Origin: Moraxellaceae bacterium UBA2477
Lineage (GTDB): Bacteria; Pseudomonadota; Gammaproteobacteria; Pseudomonadales; Moraxellaceae
NCBI GenBank assembly: GCA_002342025.1
Contig: DDPD01000059.1
Span: 1-60,423, forward strand
DNA: 60,423 bases
Direction of reading: 5' to 3'
Of this stretch, positions 6,593 to 15,480 are shown piece after piece. Position 1 is the first letter of the stretch, and each line of letters begins with the position of its first letter. The notes beneath the pieces are model-generated. The model ran no database searches, was not told the DNA's origin, and saw only the letters and a list, made by a program, of their open reading frames with translations. The translations under genes and the position numbers were made by a program.

Positions 6593-7776
6593 GCCGGCAC
6601 ACTGCGTGTGTTCCAACGCCAGCGCGAAACACTCTCGGCTGTGGAAGAGTCCGACACACGGCTGACGGCGACAGGGGCTGGAAACTCTAAATCGGTCAGG
6701 GTGTGCGTCATCAATAGGGTCTTGTCTGCAGGCATCCAGGCTTGGGTGGCATCTCGGTTGATGCTGGCACCTAACCACGGCAGCGGTGAGCTCAACAACC
6801 AGGAGGCCAGCTCTCCTGGCAGACACAGGCTATCGGCCCATGTCACCACCAGACCGGTCACATCCATGCCGGCAAAAGCGGTTAAAGTTTGTTCTTGAAT
6901 TTTGCGTTGACGATCTGCGGCTAGCACCAACACCCGGGTATCGACGCCAGCAAACGCGAGGGCAGCAGCTAAACTTTCTATACCAGTGTGATCGTGGTGA
7001 TCCACGCCCGCGGTATCAATCAAGATTTGGGTATCCCCTGGCAACTCGGCAAGTTGCTCACGTAAGGCCAGCGCATCCACCGCAAAACTTACCGACGTAC
7101 CCAGTGCGCGTCCGAGTGCCTGAAGCTGCTCACGAGCGCCAAATCGCTGATTGTCCATGCTGATGAGGTGAAGATGTCGCGCCTGCCCTTGGGCAATAGT
7201 CTGCAAGGCCAAGGTCGCCATCAGTTGAGACTTACCCGCACCTGGCGTACCCACCAAGGCGATCGCTCCTGTCTGCGGCAGTGCTGCGATATCGAGATCG
7301 GACAAACTGGTTTCTAATGCCAACATCCAATCGTCCACTTGCGCACGCTCGGGCAACAAAGCGATGAGTCGCTGCTCTAGCAGGCCTGAGAAGCCCTGAG
7401 CCTGAATTTGCCCCGTCGACGACTTGCTCTCCTGGCTCTCTGATTGGCCTGACGCTTCGCGAACCGTGATGCGCTTTAAGTGCTTTTCCAAAAGATGACG
7501 CATGGAGCCCAGCTCTTCTCTCAAGCTCGCCATATCGGCCTCTACCGCGGGATTTACCTTGTCAATTTTCTGACGTTGTATTTCTGAACTGGCATTGGCA
7601 CTCAAGGCCGAGGGCGCCGATAAATCGAGTAATGAAGGTGCATCCAACGCCACCACAAATTCGATGCCTTCCGGCACTTGGTAGCACGTCAAAATACTGG
7701 CATCCGGCCCCACTTCCGCGCGGATCTGACGCATGGCTTGCTGACTATCGATGGCCCGAAATTTTTTGATTTTCAT
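6589..7776 (-). CDS. flhF: Flagellar placement GTPase FlhF, with altered G motifs
   Basis: FlhF is an SRP-type GTPase that recruits the first flagellar components to the cell pole. The N-terminus (MKIKKFRAIDSQQAMRQIR) is the classic FlhF B domain, followed by a disordered linker and an NG domain from about residue 140 to the end (395 residues, slightly short). The P loop is GTPGAGKS (176-183) and G3 is DTAG (254-257). The DTYRIGA motif usual in the family reads DNQRFGA here, and G4, normally TKLD, reads TWAD (312-315), losing the lysine that contacts guanine. Nucleotide specificity or activity may therefore be changed. It lies between flhA and fleN as in Pseudomonas; fleN starts in an ATGA overlap. 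Confidence 0.93.
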   Translation of the reverse strand: MKIKKFRAIDSQQAMRQIRAEVGPDASILTCYQVPEGIEFVVALDAPSLLDLSAPSALSANASSEIQRQKIDKVNPAVEADMASLREELGSMRHLLEKHLKRITVREASGQSESQESKSSTGQIQAQGFSGLLEQRLIALLPERAQVDDWMLALETSLSDLDIAALPQTGAIALVGTPGAGKSQLMATLALQTIAQGQARHLHLISMDNQRFGAREQLQALGRALGTSVSFAVDALALREQLAELPGDTQILIDTAGVDHHDHTGIESLAAALAFAGVDTRVLVLAADRQRKIQEQTLTAFAGMDVTGLVVTWADSLCLPGELASWLLSSPLPWLGASINRDATQAWMPADKTLLMTHTLTDLEFPAPVAVSRVSDSSTAESVSRWRWNTRSVPA

Positions 7777-7813
7777 TACTGCCTGCTCCTCTGCGCCTCA
7801 GCGCAAACCCCCA

Positions 7814-9931
7814 TCAATTCTGGCTAGCGCGACCTTGTGGGCCGATGCTGGACACCAGGCGTACCTGCTTGTTATCAGGCACTTCGTTGTAAGACAGCAC
7901 ATTAAGCGCGGGGATGCTGCGGCGGATAAATCGCGCCAGCCAAGACCGAATATTGGGTGACACCAGTAGCACGGCGACCTCACCGGCTAGCTCCTGGCGT
8001 TGCGTAAACTCCGCCAGACCCTGTTGTAATCGTTCGGCTAAACCCGGTTCTAAACCCACAGCACCTGCTGCCCCTCTAATGCTATTGAGCAAGATCTGTT
8101 CCAACTCTGGATCTAAAACAACAACGGGGAATTCTTCATTTAAGCCATTGATTTCCTGAACAATCATGCGGCCCAATGCAACACGAACACCCTCCAGCAA
8201 CTCGTCAGGATTTTTGCTACGAGGGGCTTGCTCCGCCAAAGATTCGGCGATGAGACGTAGGCTGCGAATGGACACGCCTTCACGCAGCAGGTTCTGCAGT
8301 ACACGCACGACCACACTCAGGGGCAATTGCTTAGGCACTAGGTTATCGACCAGCTTGGGATCGGTTTCGGCTAGGCGATCCAGCAATTGCTGAACCTCTT
8401 CATGGCCAAGTAGTTCATGCGCATGCTGACGAATGACCTGACTCAAATGCGTGGCAATGACCGTTCCCGCATCAACCACGGTATAGCCCAGGGTTTGCGC
8501 TTGATCTCGCAGCGCGGGCTCAATCCACAAGGCCTCCATACCAAAGGCCGGGTCACGCGTTGGCATGCCGCGTAAATTGCCATGCACCTGCCCCGGATTA
8601 ATGGCCATGTCTAGGCCGGGCTGAATTTCACCCTGAGCCACCACATCACCCAGCACTAATAGGCGGTAACCCGTGGGCGACATGTCTAAGTTGTCGCGGA
8701 TATGTACCGACTGCACCAAGAAGCCTAAGTCTCGCGAGAGCTTTTTGCGCACCCCGGTAATTCGGGCGATGAGCTCGCCACCTTGGTTTCGATCAACCAA
8801 CGGAATCAGCCGGTAGCCAACCTCCAGACCCATCACATCATTCTGAGTCACATCCTCCCACTGAATGTCGGTGGCGGCTTTTGAACTCGTGCTGGCTTCC
8901 GGTAATGCAGACTCCCCCGCCGCAATAAACTCGGGCGATAGCGCCCGTTGCTGAATCAGCCAACCTCCGCCAAAGCAGAGACCGGCCAACAACAGAAACA
9001 CCACATGCGGCATGTTGGGGATAATGCCAATGAGAAACAGCACCACGCCCGATAAATACAGCACACGTGGGTTATCAAACATCTGCCCCATGACCTGATC
9101 GCTCATGGAGCCCGAGCGGGAAATGCGGGTCACAATAATGGCTACGGCAATGGATAAGAGCAGCGCAGGAATTTGCGCCACCAAGCCATCGCCAATACTG
9201 AGCAAAACATAGTACTCAGCGGCTTTAGCGGCCGATAAATCATGCTGCATCATGCCAATCATCATGCCGCCGATGAGGTTGATAAACAGAATGAGAATGC
9301 CGGCAATGGCATCGCCTTTAACAAACTTACTGGCACCATCCATCGCGCCATAAAAATCCGCTTCGATGCGCACTTCTTCGCGTCGAGTGCGCGCTTCCTC
9401 TTGCGTCAGCACGCCCGCATTTAAGTCCGCATCAATGGCCATTTGCTTGCCCGGCATGGCGTCCAGCGTGAAACGTGCGGTGACTTCAGACACTCGCCCT
9501 GCGCCCTTGGTAACCACCATGAAATTGATGATGACGAGAATGGCAAACACCACGATGCCAACCGCAAAGTTACCGCCAATAATGAAGTGACCAAATGACT
9601 CAATCACCTTACCCGCAGCGCCCGGGCCTTGATGACCTTCAAGCAATACCACACGCGTCGAGGCCACATTCAAAGCTAGCCGTAGCAAGGTGGCTAAGAG
9701 CAAGACACTGGGGAAGGCACTGAAATCCATGGGTCGCTTCACGTAGATCACGGCAAAGACAATGACCAGCGATAAGGTGATGTTGAAGGTAAAAAACAGA
9801 TCCAATAGGAAGGGAGGAATGGGCAATACCAACATGCCCAACAACGCCATGAGCAGTAGCAAAATCCCCAGGCCATTGCCGACAAAATCCGTGAGTGTGT
9901 TTCGCACCGACGCGTTATTGAGCGTGCTCAT
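7814..9931 (-). CDS. flhA: Flagellar export gate protein FlhA
   Basis: FlhA is the large membrane component of the flagellar type III export gate; its cytoplasmic ring docks chaperone-substrate complexes and couples proton flow to export. The 705-residue product has about eight membrane helices in its first 330 residues, the family loop containing GRVSEVTARFTLDAMPGKQM, and a soluble C-terminal domain. Length is normal. It overlaps flhB by 4 bases (ATGA) and precedes flhF after 37 bases with no visible terminator. It is part of the long fliL-to-motD run. Confidence 0.98.
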   Translation of the reverse strand: MSTLNNASVRNTLTDFVGNGLGILLLLMALLGMLVLPIPPFLLDLFFTFNITLSLVIVFAVIYVKRPMDFSAFPSVLLLATLLRLALNVASTRVVLLEGHQGPGAAGKVIESFGHFIIGGNFAVGIVVFAILVIINFMVVTKGAGRVSEVTARFTLDAMPGKQMAIDADLNAGVLTQEEARTRREEVRIEADFYGAMDGASKFVKGDAIAGILILFINLIGGMMIGMMQHDLSAAKAAEYYVLLSIGDGLVAQIPALLLSIAVAIIVTRISRSGSMSDQVMGQMFDNPRVLYLSGVVLFLIGIIPNMPHVVFLLLAGLCFGGGWLIQQRALSPEFIAAGESALPEASTSSKAATDIQWEDVTQNDVMGLEVGYRLIPLVDRNQGGELIARITGVRKKLSRDLGFLVQSVHIRDNLDMSPTGYRLLVLGDVVAQGEIQPGLDMAINPGQVHGNLRGMPTRDPAFGMEALWIEPALRDQAQTLGYTVVDAGTVIATHLSQVIRQHAHELLGHEEVQQLLDRLAETDPKLVDNLVPKQLPLSVVVRVLQNLLREGVSIRSLRLIAESLAEQAPRSKNPDELLEGVRVALGRMIVQEINGLNEEFPVVVLDPELEQILLNSIRGAAGAVGLEPGLAERLQQGLAEFTQRQELAGEVAVLLVSPNIRSWLARFIRRSIPALNVLSYNEVPDNKQVRLVSSIGPQGRASQN

Positions 9932-11088
9932 CTTGGGGTTTCCTCAGTCGGTGTTGGGGCCATGGCATGGCCTTTAAGATATTGCTCATCAACCTCGGGC
10001 ACGGGCGCATCAGGCATATCGCCGCCCTGCTCCTGCCATTGCTTAAGTTGATAGACATAGGTCAGAATTTGCGCCACGGCGAGGTAGAGCCCTGCCGGAA
10101 TTTCATGGTCTAAGTCGCAACTGGCATAGACCGCGCGTGCTAACAGTGGTGATGCCACTAAGGGCACCTGAGACTGCTCACCCAAGGCGCGAATGCGGGC
10201 GGCCACCTCATCAATGCCCTTAGCCACCAAGATGGGTGCCTGCCCTTGGCGTAAGTCATAGCGCAAGGCCACGGCATAATGCGTTGGGTTGGTAATAATG
10301 ACGTCGGCCGTAGGCACCTTGGTCATCATGCGTTGCCGTGCAACCGCCTGCTGCAACTCGCGAATTTTTTGTTTTACTTCGGGTCGCCCTTCGCTTTCTT
10401 TGTGTTCATCAACGACTTCTTGGCGAGTCATGCGCAACTGCTTGTGATGGCTCCACAGCTGCCACGGCACATCCATCAGCGCGATGAGAATTAAGGGCAA
10501 ACTCACCATAAACAGGAACCACAGCATCAAGCGCGCGCTGCCGGCAACGGCCACATCGGCTGTTTGCAGCGACAGCCCAAGGATGTCGTCGGTGAGTTGA
10601 TCCAATAAAATCCAAGCCACGCCGCCAATGAAGACCACTTTGGCCACGGACTTGATCAGCTCAACCACGCTTTGCATGGAAAAAAGCCGGCCAATACCTG
10701 TAATGGGATTGAGCTTTTCAATCTTAAAAGAAAGTGAAAACACCATCCCGCCCAACATCACCGAGGCCAAAATAGCTGCCACGATGCACACCACCATAAT
10801 GGGCCAGGTTAGCCACAGGCCATCGACCAAGACTTCCATGAAGGCCCCGGGCAACTCATCACTGCTGCGACCGCTAAGAAATTGTGGCGAAAGGCAGTAG
10901 CGAAAGAGGCTCATAAAGCCCTGCCCCAGACTGTCACCCAATATGAGAAAGGCAGCGGCGCAGGAAATCATGACCAACATGGTCGAGAGCTCGCGTGAGC
11001 GAGCGACTTGGCCTTTGTCCTTGGCGTCTTGCAGACGCTTAGCCGTAGGGTCTTGGGTGCGTTCCTGACCGTCGTCACCGGATGACAT
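9928..11088 (-). CDS. flhB: Flagellar export switch protein FlhB
   Basis: FlhB is the export gate subunit that switches substrate specificity from rod/hook to filament proteins by cleaving itself. The ATG at 11088 gives 386 residues beginning MSSGDDGQERTQDPTAKRLQ, the usual FlhB N-terminus, so this is preferred over an upstream start in the fliR overlap. Four membrane helices span roughly residues 30-210. The autocleavage motif NPTH is present in IITNPTHYAVAL. It overlaps fliR by 14 bases and flhA by 4. Confidence 0.96.
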   Translation of the reverse strand: MSSGDDGQERTQDPTAKRLQDAKDKGQVARSRELSTMLVMISCAAAFLILGDSLGQGFMSLFRYCLSPQFLSGRSSDELPGAFMEVLVDGLWLTWPIMVVCIVAAILASVMLGGMVFSLSFKIEKLNPITGIGRLFSMQSVVELIKSVAKVVFIGGVAWILLDQLTDDILGLSLQTADVAVAGSARLMLWFLFMVSLPLILIALMDVPWQLWSHHKQLRMTRQEVVDEHKESEGRPEVKQKIRELQQAVARQRMMTKVPTADVIITNPTHYAVALRYDLRQGQAPILVAKGIDEVAARIRALGEQSQVPLVASPLLARAVYASCDLDHEIPAGLYLAVAQILTYVYQLKQWQEQGGDMPDAPVPEVDEQYLKGHAMAPTPTEETPR

Positions 11089-11887
11089 GAGCGGTCTCCA
11101 AAATGGCACCCATGTTGCTGAAGGCAATACTTAAGAGGCGTTCAACTTGTGGCAATAACGCCGGCAAGGTGCGCTCCAACACAATCAACCCCAACATGAG
11201 CGTGACCGGGAAACCAACGGCAAAGAGATTCAAGGTCGGCGCAGCACGACTCATCACGCCCATGGCAATTTGCACGACCAGAAGTGCAACTACCGCCGGC
11301 AAGGCAATACCCAGTGCGTTACGCAACATGCCACCGATGGCGTTAAACGCGACTGAAAATGTCTCGGGCTGAACGACGGCAGCACCCACGGGCCACACGG
11401 CAAAGCTGTCGGCAATTAATTGAATAAACGCTAAGTGCCCATTCATGGCGAGAAACAGCAGCATGGTGATGAGCATGTAGAACTGCCCGACCACGGCCAC
11501 TGAAATACCTTGTTGCTGATCAATGACGCTGGCAAAGCCTAGCCCCATGCCAGTGGCAATAAATTGACCGGCAAACATCACCGCCTCGAACACCAACTGC
11601 ACCATAAAGCCCAAACAAATACCCAGCAGTAACTCATTGGCGGTAAGTAGCAGACCTTGCAAACTCAGGGGATTAAAGTCTGCGATGGTCGGCTGCCAAG
11701 GCATGAGCAAAACCGCCACCATCAACGCCACCCCCAGTCGAATTTGCCGAGGAATGGCACGATGGCTAAACAGCGGCGCGGCCATCATCGCTGCACTGAT
11801 GCGCACAAATGGCAGCCAACCCGCGCTAATCCATGTCGCTATATGAGCATCGGTAATGATCACGTTCAGCCTCTCACTAGGCGGCAA
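11075..11887 (-). CDS. fliR: Flagellar export gate protein FliR
   Basis: FliR is a core subunit of the FliPQR export pore in the basal body. The 270-residue product is almost wholly hydrophobic with about six membrane segments, and carries family stretches such as FVRISAAMMAAPLF and the GLGFASVID region. Normal length is about 260. It sits between fliQ (11-base overlap) and flhB (14-base overlap), the order found in most gammaproteobacteria. Confidence 0.95.
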   Translation of the reverse strand: MPPSERLNVIITDAHIATWISAGWLPFVRISAAMMAAPLFSHRAIPRQIRLGVALMVAVLLMPWQPTIADFNPLSLQGLLLTANELLLGICLGFMVQLVFEAVMFAGQFIATGMGLGFASVIDQQQGISVAVVGQFYMLITMLLFLAMNGHLAFIQLIADSFAVWPVGAAVVQPETFSVAFNAIGGMLRNALGIALPAVVALLVVQIAMGVMSRAAPTLNLFAVGFPVTLMLGLIVLERTLPALLPQVERLLSIAFSNMGAILETAHVIR

Positions 11888-12146
11888 TGCCTGGAATCAT
11901 GAGAAATAAATTTCTCGTGTAATCAATGAGTAAGCCCAGCATCCAGTGACCTGTCAGACCTAAGGCAATGACCAATACAATGAGCTTTGGGATAAAGCTG
12001 AGCGTCATGTCTTGAATTTGCGTGGCCGCTTGAAACATACCCACCAGCAAACCCACCGCCAGTGCCGAGATCAGGAGCGGCGCCGATAACAGCGCAGTTA
12101 CCACGAGAGCCTGACGACCAATTTCAATCACCATATCGGGTGTCAT
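11877..12146 (-). CDS. fliQ: Flagellar export gate protein FliQ
   Basis: FliQ is a small two-helix subunit surrounding the FliP-FliR pore. The ATG at 12146 gives the canonical 89 residues, starting MTPDMVIEIGRQAL, with membrane helices near 16-40 and 52-74. The family motif GMFQAATQIQDMTL lies in the loop. An upstream start would add 18 non-family residues inside fliP and is rejected. It starts 8 bases after the fliP stop. Confidence 0.95.
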   Translation of the reverse strand: MTPDMVIEIGRQALVVTALLSAPLLISALAVGLLVGMFQAATQIQDMTLSFIPKLIVLVIALGLTGHWMLGLLIDYTRNLFLMIPGIAA

Positions 12147-12154
12147 AGCAAACC

Positions 12155-12943
12155 TCAGCTTTGGAAACTGGCAGCAAGTGAGCCCATGAGCAAAGCCCAA
12201 CCATCCACCAGAACGAACAGCATGATTTTGAACGGCAGCGAGACGATCATGGGCGAGAGCATCATCATGCCCATGGCCATAAGTACGCTGGCGACCACCA
12301 GATCAATCACGACAAAGGGAATAAACAGGAGAAAGCCAATCTGAAAGGCTGTTTTGAGCTCACTGGTTAAGAAAGCAGCAGCCAGCACCGGAAATGGCAC
12401 ATCGGCGGGCGTTTGAAAGTTGTCTAACTTGGCAATGCCAGCAAACAAGGCAATGTCATCTTCCCGAGTTTGCGCCAGCATAAAGGCACGCATGGGCTCA
12501 GCTGCTTTGGCGAGTGCAGGCTCAAAGGCGAGCTTCTCTTCCATGTAGGGCACAACAGCCTGCTCATGCACTTTCTCCATAATCGGATACATGATGAACA
12601 GGGTTAAAAATAAGGCGGCACTCAGCAGAATTTGGTTCGACGGGGTTTGGCCGGTACCAAGCGCTGTGCGTAGCAGTGCCAGGACAATGATGATGCGAGG
12701 AAACGCGGTCATACCCAACAAAATGGCGGGCAACAGCGTCAGCATGGTCATGATGGCGAGCAGCTGAATTGACACGCTGTACTCTTGGCCGCCCTTAGCT
12801 CCTGGGCCTACGGTCATCATTGGCAAGCCCTTGGTTTCAGCCCAAACCGATACGGGCATGAGCAAACACATGAGCAGTAACAGTCCCTTGCCTAGGCGCG
12901 GCCTCCGCGCCCCCATGCGCGGGCTTGTTAGTCCCTGCATCAT
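12155..12943 (-). CDS. fliP: Flagellar export gate protein FliP
   Basis: FliP forms the hexameric heart of the flagellar export pore and is unusual among gate proteins in having a cleaved signal peptide. The 262-residue product has an N-terminal signal (GLLLLMCLLMPVSVWA), then membrane segments and the family motifs TAFPRIIIVLALLRTALG and PFKIMLFVLVDGWALL. The start overlaps the fliO stop as ATGATG/TGA, so the second ATG three bases in is an equally possible start. Confidence 0.96.
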   Translation of the reverse strand: MMQGLTSPRMGARRPRLGKGLLLLMCLLMPVSVWAETKGLPMMTVGPGAKGGQEYSVSIQLLAIMTMLTLLPAILLGMTAFPRIIIVLALLRTALGTGQTPSNQILLSAALFLTLFIMYPIMEKVHEQAVVPYMEEKLAFEPALAKAAEPMRAFMLAQTREDDIALFAGIAKLDNFQTPADVPFPVLAAAFLTSELKTAFQIGFLLFIPFVVIDLVVASVLMAMGMMMLSPMIVSLPFKIMLFVLVDGWALLMGSLAASFQS

Positions 12944-13362
12944 GACCGACGCTCCGCCATGAGCCGCTTCAAATAGTCCACGAAAGGCGCCGTTTCAAGC
13001 GCTACGGTCTGGGCATTAATTCCCGCAGGTAGCGGCCCTTGCCAGGTATGCAAGGTGCGAATGCCATTGCCGGTGCAGGCAATGAGGATATTTTCTTGAT
13101 CGATACGCAGCAGCATCACGCGTTCTTTTAAGCCAAATTGCTGCTGTGCAATTGGCTGCAAAATGCCGGGAGACGTAGTTTGTAACCGCTGCAAGCGCCG
13201 CACGATCCAGGCGGTACCGAGCAGTAAGGCCAGCACCACGATCAAGCCAAAAATCACCGAAAACACACTGCCCAACGACAGCGGCGTGACCTGACTGGCA
13301 CTAGCGGATGCCTGCGCTGGTAGCGACAGAAGCAGCAGAGGAGTCAATAGGAGCTTGTTCAT
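12940..13362 (-). CDS. fliO: Flagellar export gate assembly protein FliO
   Basis: FliO helps assemble or stabilise the FliP ring. The 140-residue product has an N-terminal hydrophobic signal (LLLTPLLLLSLPAQASA), a single membrane helix (about 32-52, VFSVIFGLIVVLALLLG) followed by WIVRRLQ, and a small cytoplasmic domain. Sequence identity in the family is low; position between fliN and fliP and the topology support the call. It overlaps fliP by 4 bases. Confidence 0.9.
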   Translation of the reverse strand: MNKLLLTPLLLLSLPAQASASASQVTPLSLGSVFSVIFGLIVVLALLLGTAWIVRRLQRLQTTSPGILQPIAQQQFGLKERVMLLRIDQENILIACTGNGIRTLHTWQGPLPAGINAQTVALETAPFVDYLKRLMAERRS

Positions 13363-13372
13363 GTCCAGGCCC

Positions 13373-13753
13373 TCAGCGCAAACGCCGTAAGCGTTCTTCA
13401 GGGCTGACGACCTCGGTCAGCATGATGCCAAACTTTTCTTTCACCACCACAATCTCACCCCGAGCCACCAAGGTGCCATTAACAAGCACATCCAGCGGTT
13501 CACCGGCCATGCGATCCAACTCAATGATGGCGCCCTGACTGAGCTTCAGCAGGTCATTAATACTCATGCGTGCGCGACCCACTTCAATCGAAACCGTCAC
13601 GCTGACATCCATAATCATGTCGAGATTGACGTTCGCCAGAGGGCGCTCCGCCTGGCCACCGCCATCCTTTAATTCCTTTAACTCAGCCGCTTCGCTGGTG
13701 ACGCCAGCAACAGAATCTTCAAACATGGCGTTATCCTCGTGGTCGTGACTCAT
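13373..13753 (-). CDS. fliN: Flagellar motor switch protein FliN
   Basis: FliN forms much of the C ring with FliM and FliG and takes part in rotor switching and in export of substrates. The 126-residue product has an acidic, variable N-terminal 50 residues and a C-terminal SpoA domain (about 50-126) with the family pattern MDVSVTVSIEVGRARMSIND, LDVLVNGTLVARGEIVVV and FGIMLTEVVSPEERL. It starts 2 bases after the fliM stop, implying coupling. Confidence 0.97.
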   Translation of the reverse strand: MSHDHEDNAMFEDSVAGVTSEAAELKELKDGGGQAERPLANVNLDMIMDVSVTVSIEVGRARMSINDLLKLSQGAIIELDRMAGEPLDVLVNGTLVARGEIVVVKEKFGIMLTEVVSPEERLRRLR

Positions 13754-13755
13754 GA

Positions 13756-14727
13756 TTAGGCACTTCGTGACATGGGGTGAATTTGATGATGGACTTTCAC
13801 GGCTAACTGCCCTTGATGCGTGCCGAACGTACCCGCCATCAGAGCGAGATCCTCAATGAGCAACGTCACACCTTGCGGGGAATCAATCGGCAACACATCG
13901 CCAACGGCCAATCGTGAGACCTTAGAGAGCGACATCGTGCTTTCATTCAGACGTGCCACGACACTTAAGCTGGTGGCTTCGATACCGGCGAGCAAGCGCT
14001 GACGCCACTGCTCATCATGCTCTTGGCGGCTGGCGCGACCCTGCCCGCCCAGATGCTCCCGAACAGGATCAATGGCAGCCCAAGGCACCAGCATCCATAC
14101 GCCACAGTCATGGCCGGGCATGGTGATCGCGAAGCGCGCGGCCAGCAGGTTGTCGCTTTGCTTGAGGTGATCGACAAAGCGCAGGTCACTGTGGCGCTCT
14201 AACAGCGTCGGAGAAATATCCACCACGCTATGCCAGGCCTGGCCCAGATCCGGCAATAAGGTGCGCCCCAGTTGCTGCATAAAGCGCGCCTCGGAGGGAG
14301 AAAATTCACTCTGCAATCGCTTGATACCGGCCCCACCTCGGCCACCAAAAAACTGATCGACAAGGGCAAAAACCAGATCTGCTTCGAACACCAAATAAAT
14401 CGGTGCCCCCAAGGGCGATGCGAGAATCACACTGATATCGCAGGGCGGCGTCAGCATGCGTTGCAGCTCACCAAACTTCATCACCGCAATACGCTCGGCT
14501 CTCACGCCTTGGATATCGGGGGACAGTTGGCGCAAGCGCTGCTTTAGCGCCTCAGCAAATTGCGTTTGCACTAACGAGAGCGCGGGAATGAGGCGCTGAA
14601 CGGCATAGTCCTGCGTGGCAAAGTCATAGCGATCGCGGCCATCGACGGCCTGGGGTTGCGCCGTTTCAGTTCCACGCATTTCATGCATGAGCGCATCAAT
14701 TTCAGCCGGTTCTAGAATCTCGTTCAT
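13756..14727 (-). CDS. fliM: Flagellar motor switch protein FliM
   Basis: FliM is the C-ring protein that binds phosphorylated CheY and changes rotor direction. The 323-residue product begins with the CheY-docking peptide (MNEILEPAEIDALM), followed by the middle domain and a C-terminal SpoA domain (PIDSPQGVTLLIEDLALMAG). Preservation of the EIDALM motif argues that this motor still responds to a CheY, although no canonical che operon is in the window. It lies between fliL (12-base gap) and fliN. Confidence 0.96.
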   Translation of the reverse strand: MNEILEPAEIDALMHEMRGTETAQPQAVDGRDRYDFATQDYAVQRLIPALSLVQTQFAEALKQRLRQLSPDIQGVRAERIAVMKFGELQRMLTPPCDISVILASPLGAPIYLVFEADLVFALVDQFFGGRGGAGIKRLQSEFSPSEARFMQQLGRTLLPDLGQAWHSVVDISPTLLERHSDLRFVDHLKQSDNLLAARFAITMPGHDCGVWMLVPWAAIDPVREHLGGQGRASRQEHDEQWRQRLLAGIEATSLSVVARLNESTMSLSKVSRLAVGDVLPIDSPQGVTLLIEDLALMAGTFGTHQGQLAVKVHHQIHPMSRSA

Positions 14728-14739
14728 GACCTGCTCCGT

Positions 14740-15213
14740 TTATTGCACAACAAATTTGGTGAAATAAACGGCAGATATGCCGGAGCTACCCGTCTCTTCT
14801 TTTAGAACGTTGTTGATTAGCTCCAGCGCTTGCGCTTGCAGTGCTTTTTGGCCTTCGATGGTTTGTACGTTTTCACGAAGCAAGGAACCAAAGAGCATAG
14901 TCAATTCGCTTTTAACTCGCGGCATGACCTTTTCAAGCCGTGCGATCGCGGTGGCATCGCGCGTCATCACATCCACTTCTACCTGCAAAAAGCGAAAGCG
15001 TGCGCCGTCTTGAATGTTGACGACAAAAGCAGGATCAATGGTTTTGTACTGAGCTTCCTTTACCACTGGCTTAGGTTCAGCGGCTGGGCTTGTGGCCGCA
15101 GCACTGACTGCCGGAGGCATCAAAAAGTTTTTAGCAAGAAGTAAGGTGCCACCCACAGTGCCTGCTAAAACCAGCACACCCACGAGGCTAAGGATGATGA
15201 CTTTCTTATTCAT
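14740..15213 (-). CDS. fliL: Flagellar basal body protein FliL
   Basis: FliL is a single-pass inner membrane protein with a periplasmic stomatin-like domain that surrounds and supports stator units. The 157-residue product has an N-terminal membrane helix (VIILSLVGVLVLAGTVGGTL, about 4-24) and the usual C-terminal region (EVDVMTRDATAIARLEKVMP and LFGSLLRENVQTIEGQ). It is the first gene of the fliLMNOPQR run; a consensus sigma-54 element lies 43-60 bases upstream. fliK, normally just before fliL, is not here. Confidence 0.94.
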   Translation of the reverse strand: MNKKVIILSLVGVLVLAGTVGGTLLLAKNFLMPPAVSAAATSPAAEPKPVVKEAQYKTIDPAFVVNIQDGARFRFLQVEVDVMTRDATAIARLEKVMPRVKSELTMLFGSLLRENVQTIEGQKALQAQALELINNVLKEETGSSGISAVYFTKFVVQ

Positions 15214-15225
15214 GAGTTAATTTCC

Positions 15226-15252
15226 TAACAATATTGACCCGCCATATTGTTA
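15226..15252. repeat. 9-bp inverted repeat at the fliL transcription start
   Basis: TAACAATAT and ATATTGTTA are perfectly complementary arms separated by nine bases (TGACCCGCC). The predicted sigma-54 start (about 15246) falls in the right-hand arm, so this may be an operator or may form at the 5' end of the mRNA. There is no T-run to suggest a terminator. Which protein might bind is unknown. Confidence 0.55.
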
Positions 15253-15255
15253 ACA

Positions 15256-15273
15256 AAGCAACTCATGTGCCAA
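15256..15273 (-). promoter_or_regulatory. Sigma-54 (RpoN) promoter of the fliL operon
   Basis: On the minus strand the sequence reads TTGGCAC-ATGAG-TTGCTT, a full consensus -24/-12 element. The predicted start is near 15246, with a 33-base leader before the fliL ATG. It nearly repeats the flgB promoter (TGGCAC-ATGCC-TTGCT). Confidence 0.82.
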
Positions 15274-15456
15274 CTAAAATAATATTATAATTCAATTACT
15301 TATTTTATTATTTTCGCAGCAAGCCGACGGCCAGTTGACGATCGTCAAAAAACTGGCGGCGCCATCCCTAGGGTTGACGCGCAGCCGTGAGCACTTTACT
15401 CGCCAACTCCGCGGGCGCGCCTGTCGCCTGCGAAGCTCCCATTTCAACCGCGGCTC

Positions 15457-15480
15457 GGGGGGTAATCCCCCCATTTTTAA
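15457..15480 (+). terminator. GC hairpin with T-run, plus-strand orientation
   Basis: GGGGGG-TAAT-CCCCCC followed by ATTTTTAA has the form of a factor-independent terminator when read rightward. No rightward gene enters it, so it would end antisense transcription from the fliL side. Read leftward, the A-run precedes the stem and no U-run follows. The remainder of 15214-15499 has no recognisable gene in any frame. Confidence 0.4.

Noticed and set aside
6593..6826. Upstream extension of the fleN frame (78 codons)
   Set aside because: It lies entirely inside flhF, is not MinD-like, and the ATGA overlap at 6589-6592 is a better start.
11089..11127. Earlier start for flhB
   Set aside because: It adds 13 non-family residues inside fliR; MSSGDDGQERTQDPTAKRLQ is the normal FlhB N-terminus.
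15292..15474. 60-codon leftward frame between the CheA fragment and fliL
   Set aside because: Arg-rich, Cys-containing translation with no family features; it covers a hairpin and lacks a ribosome site.
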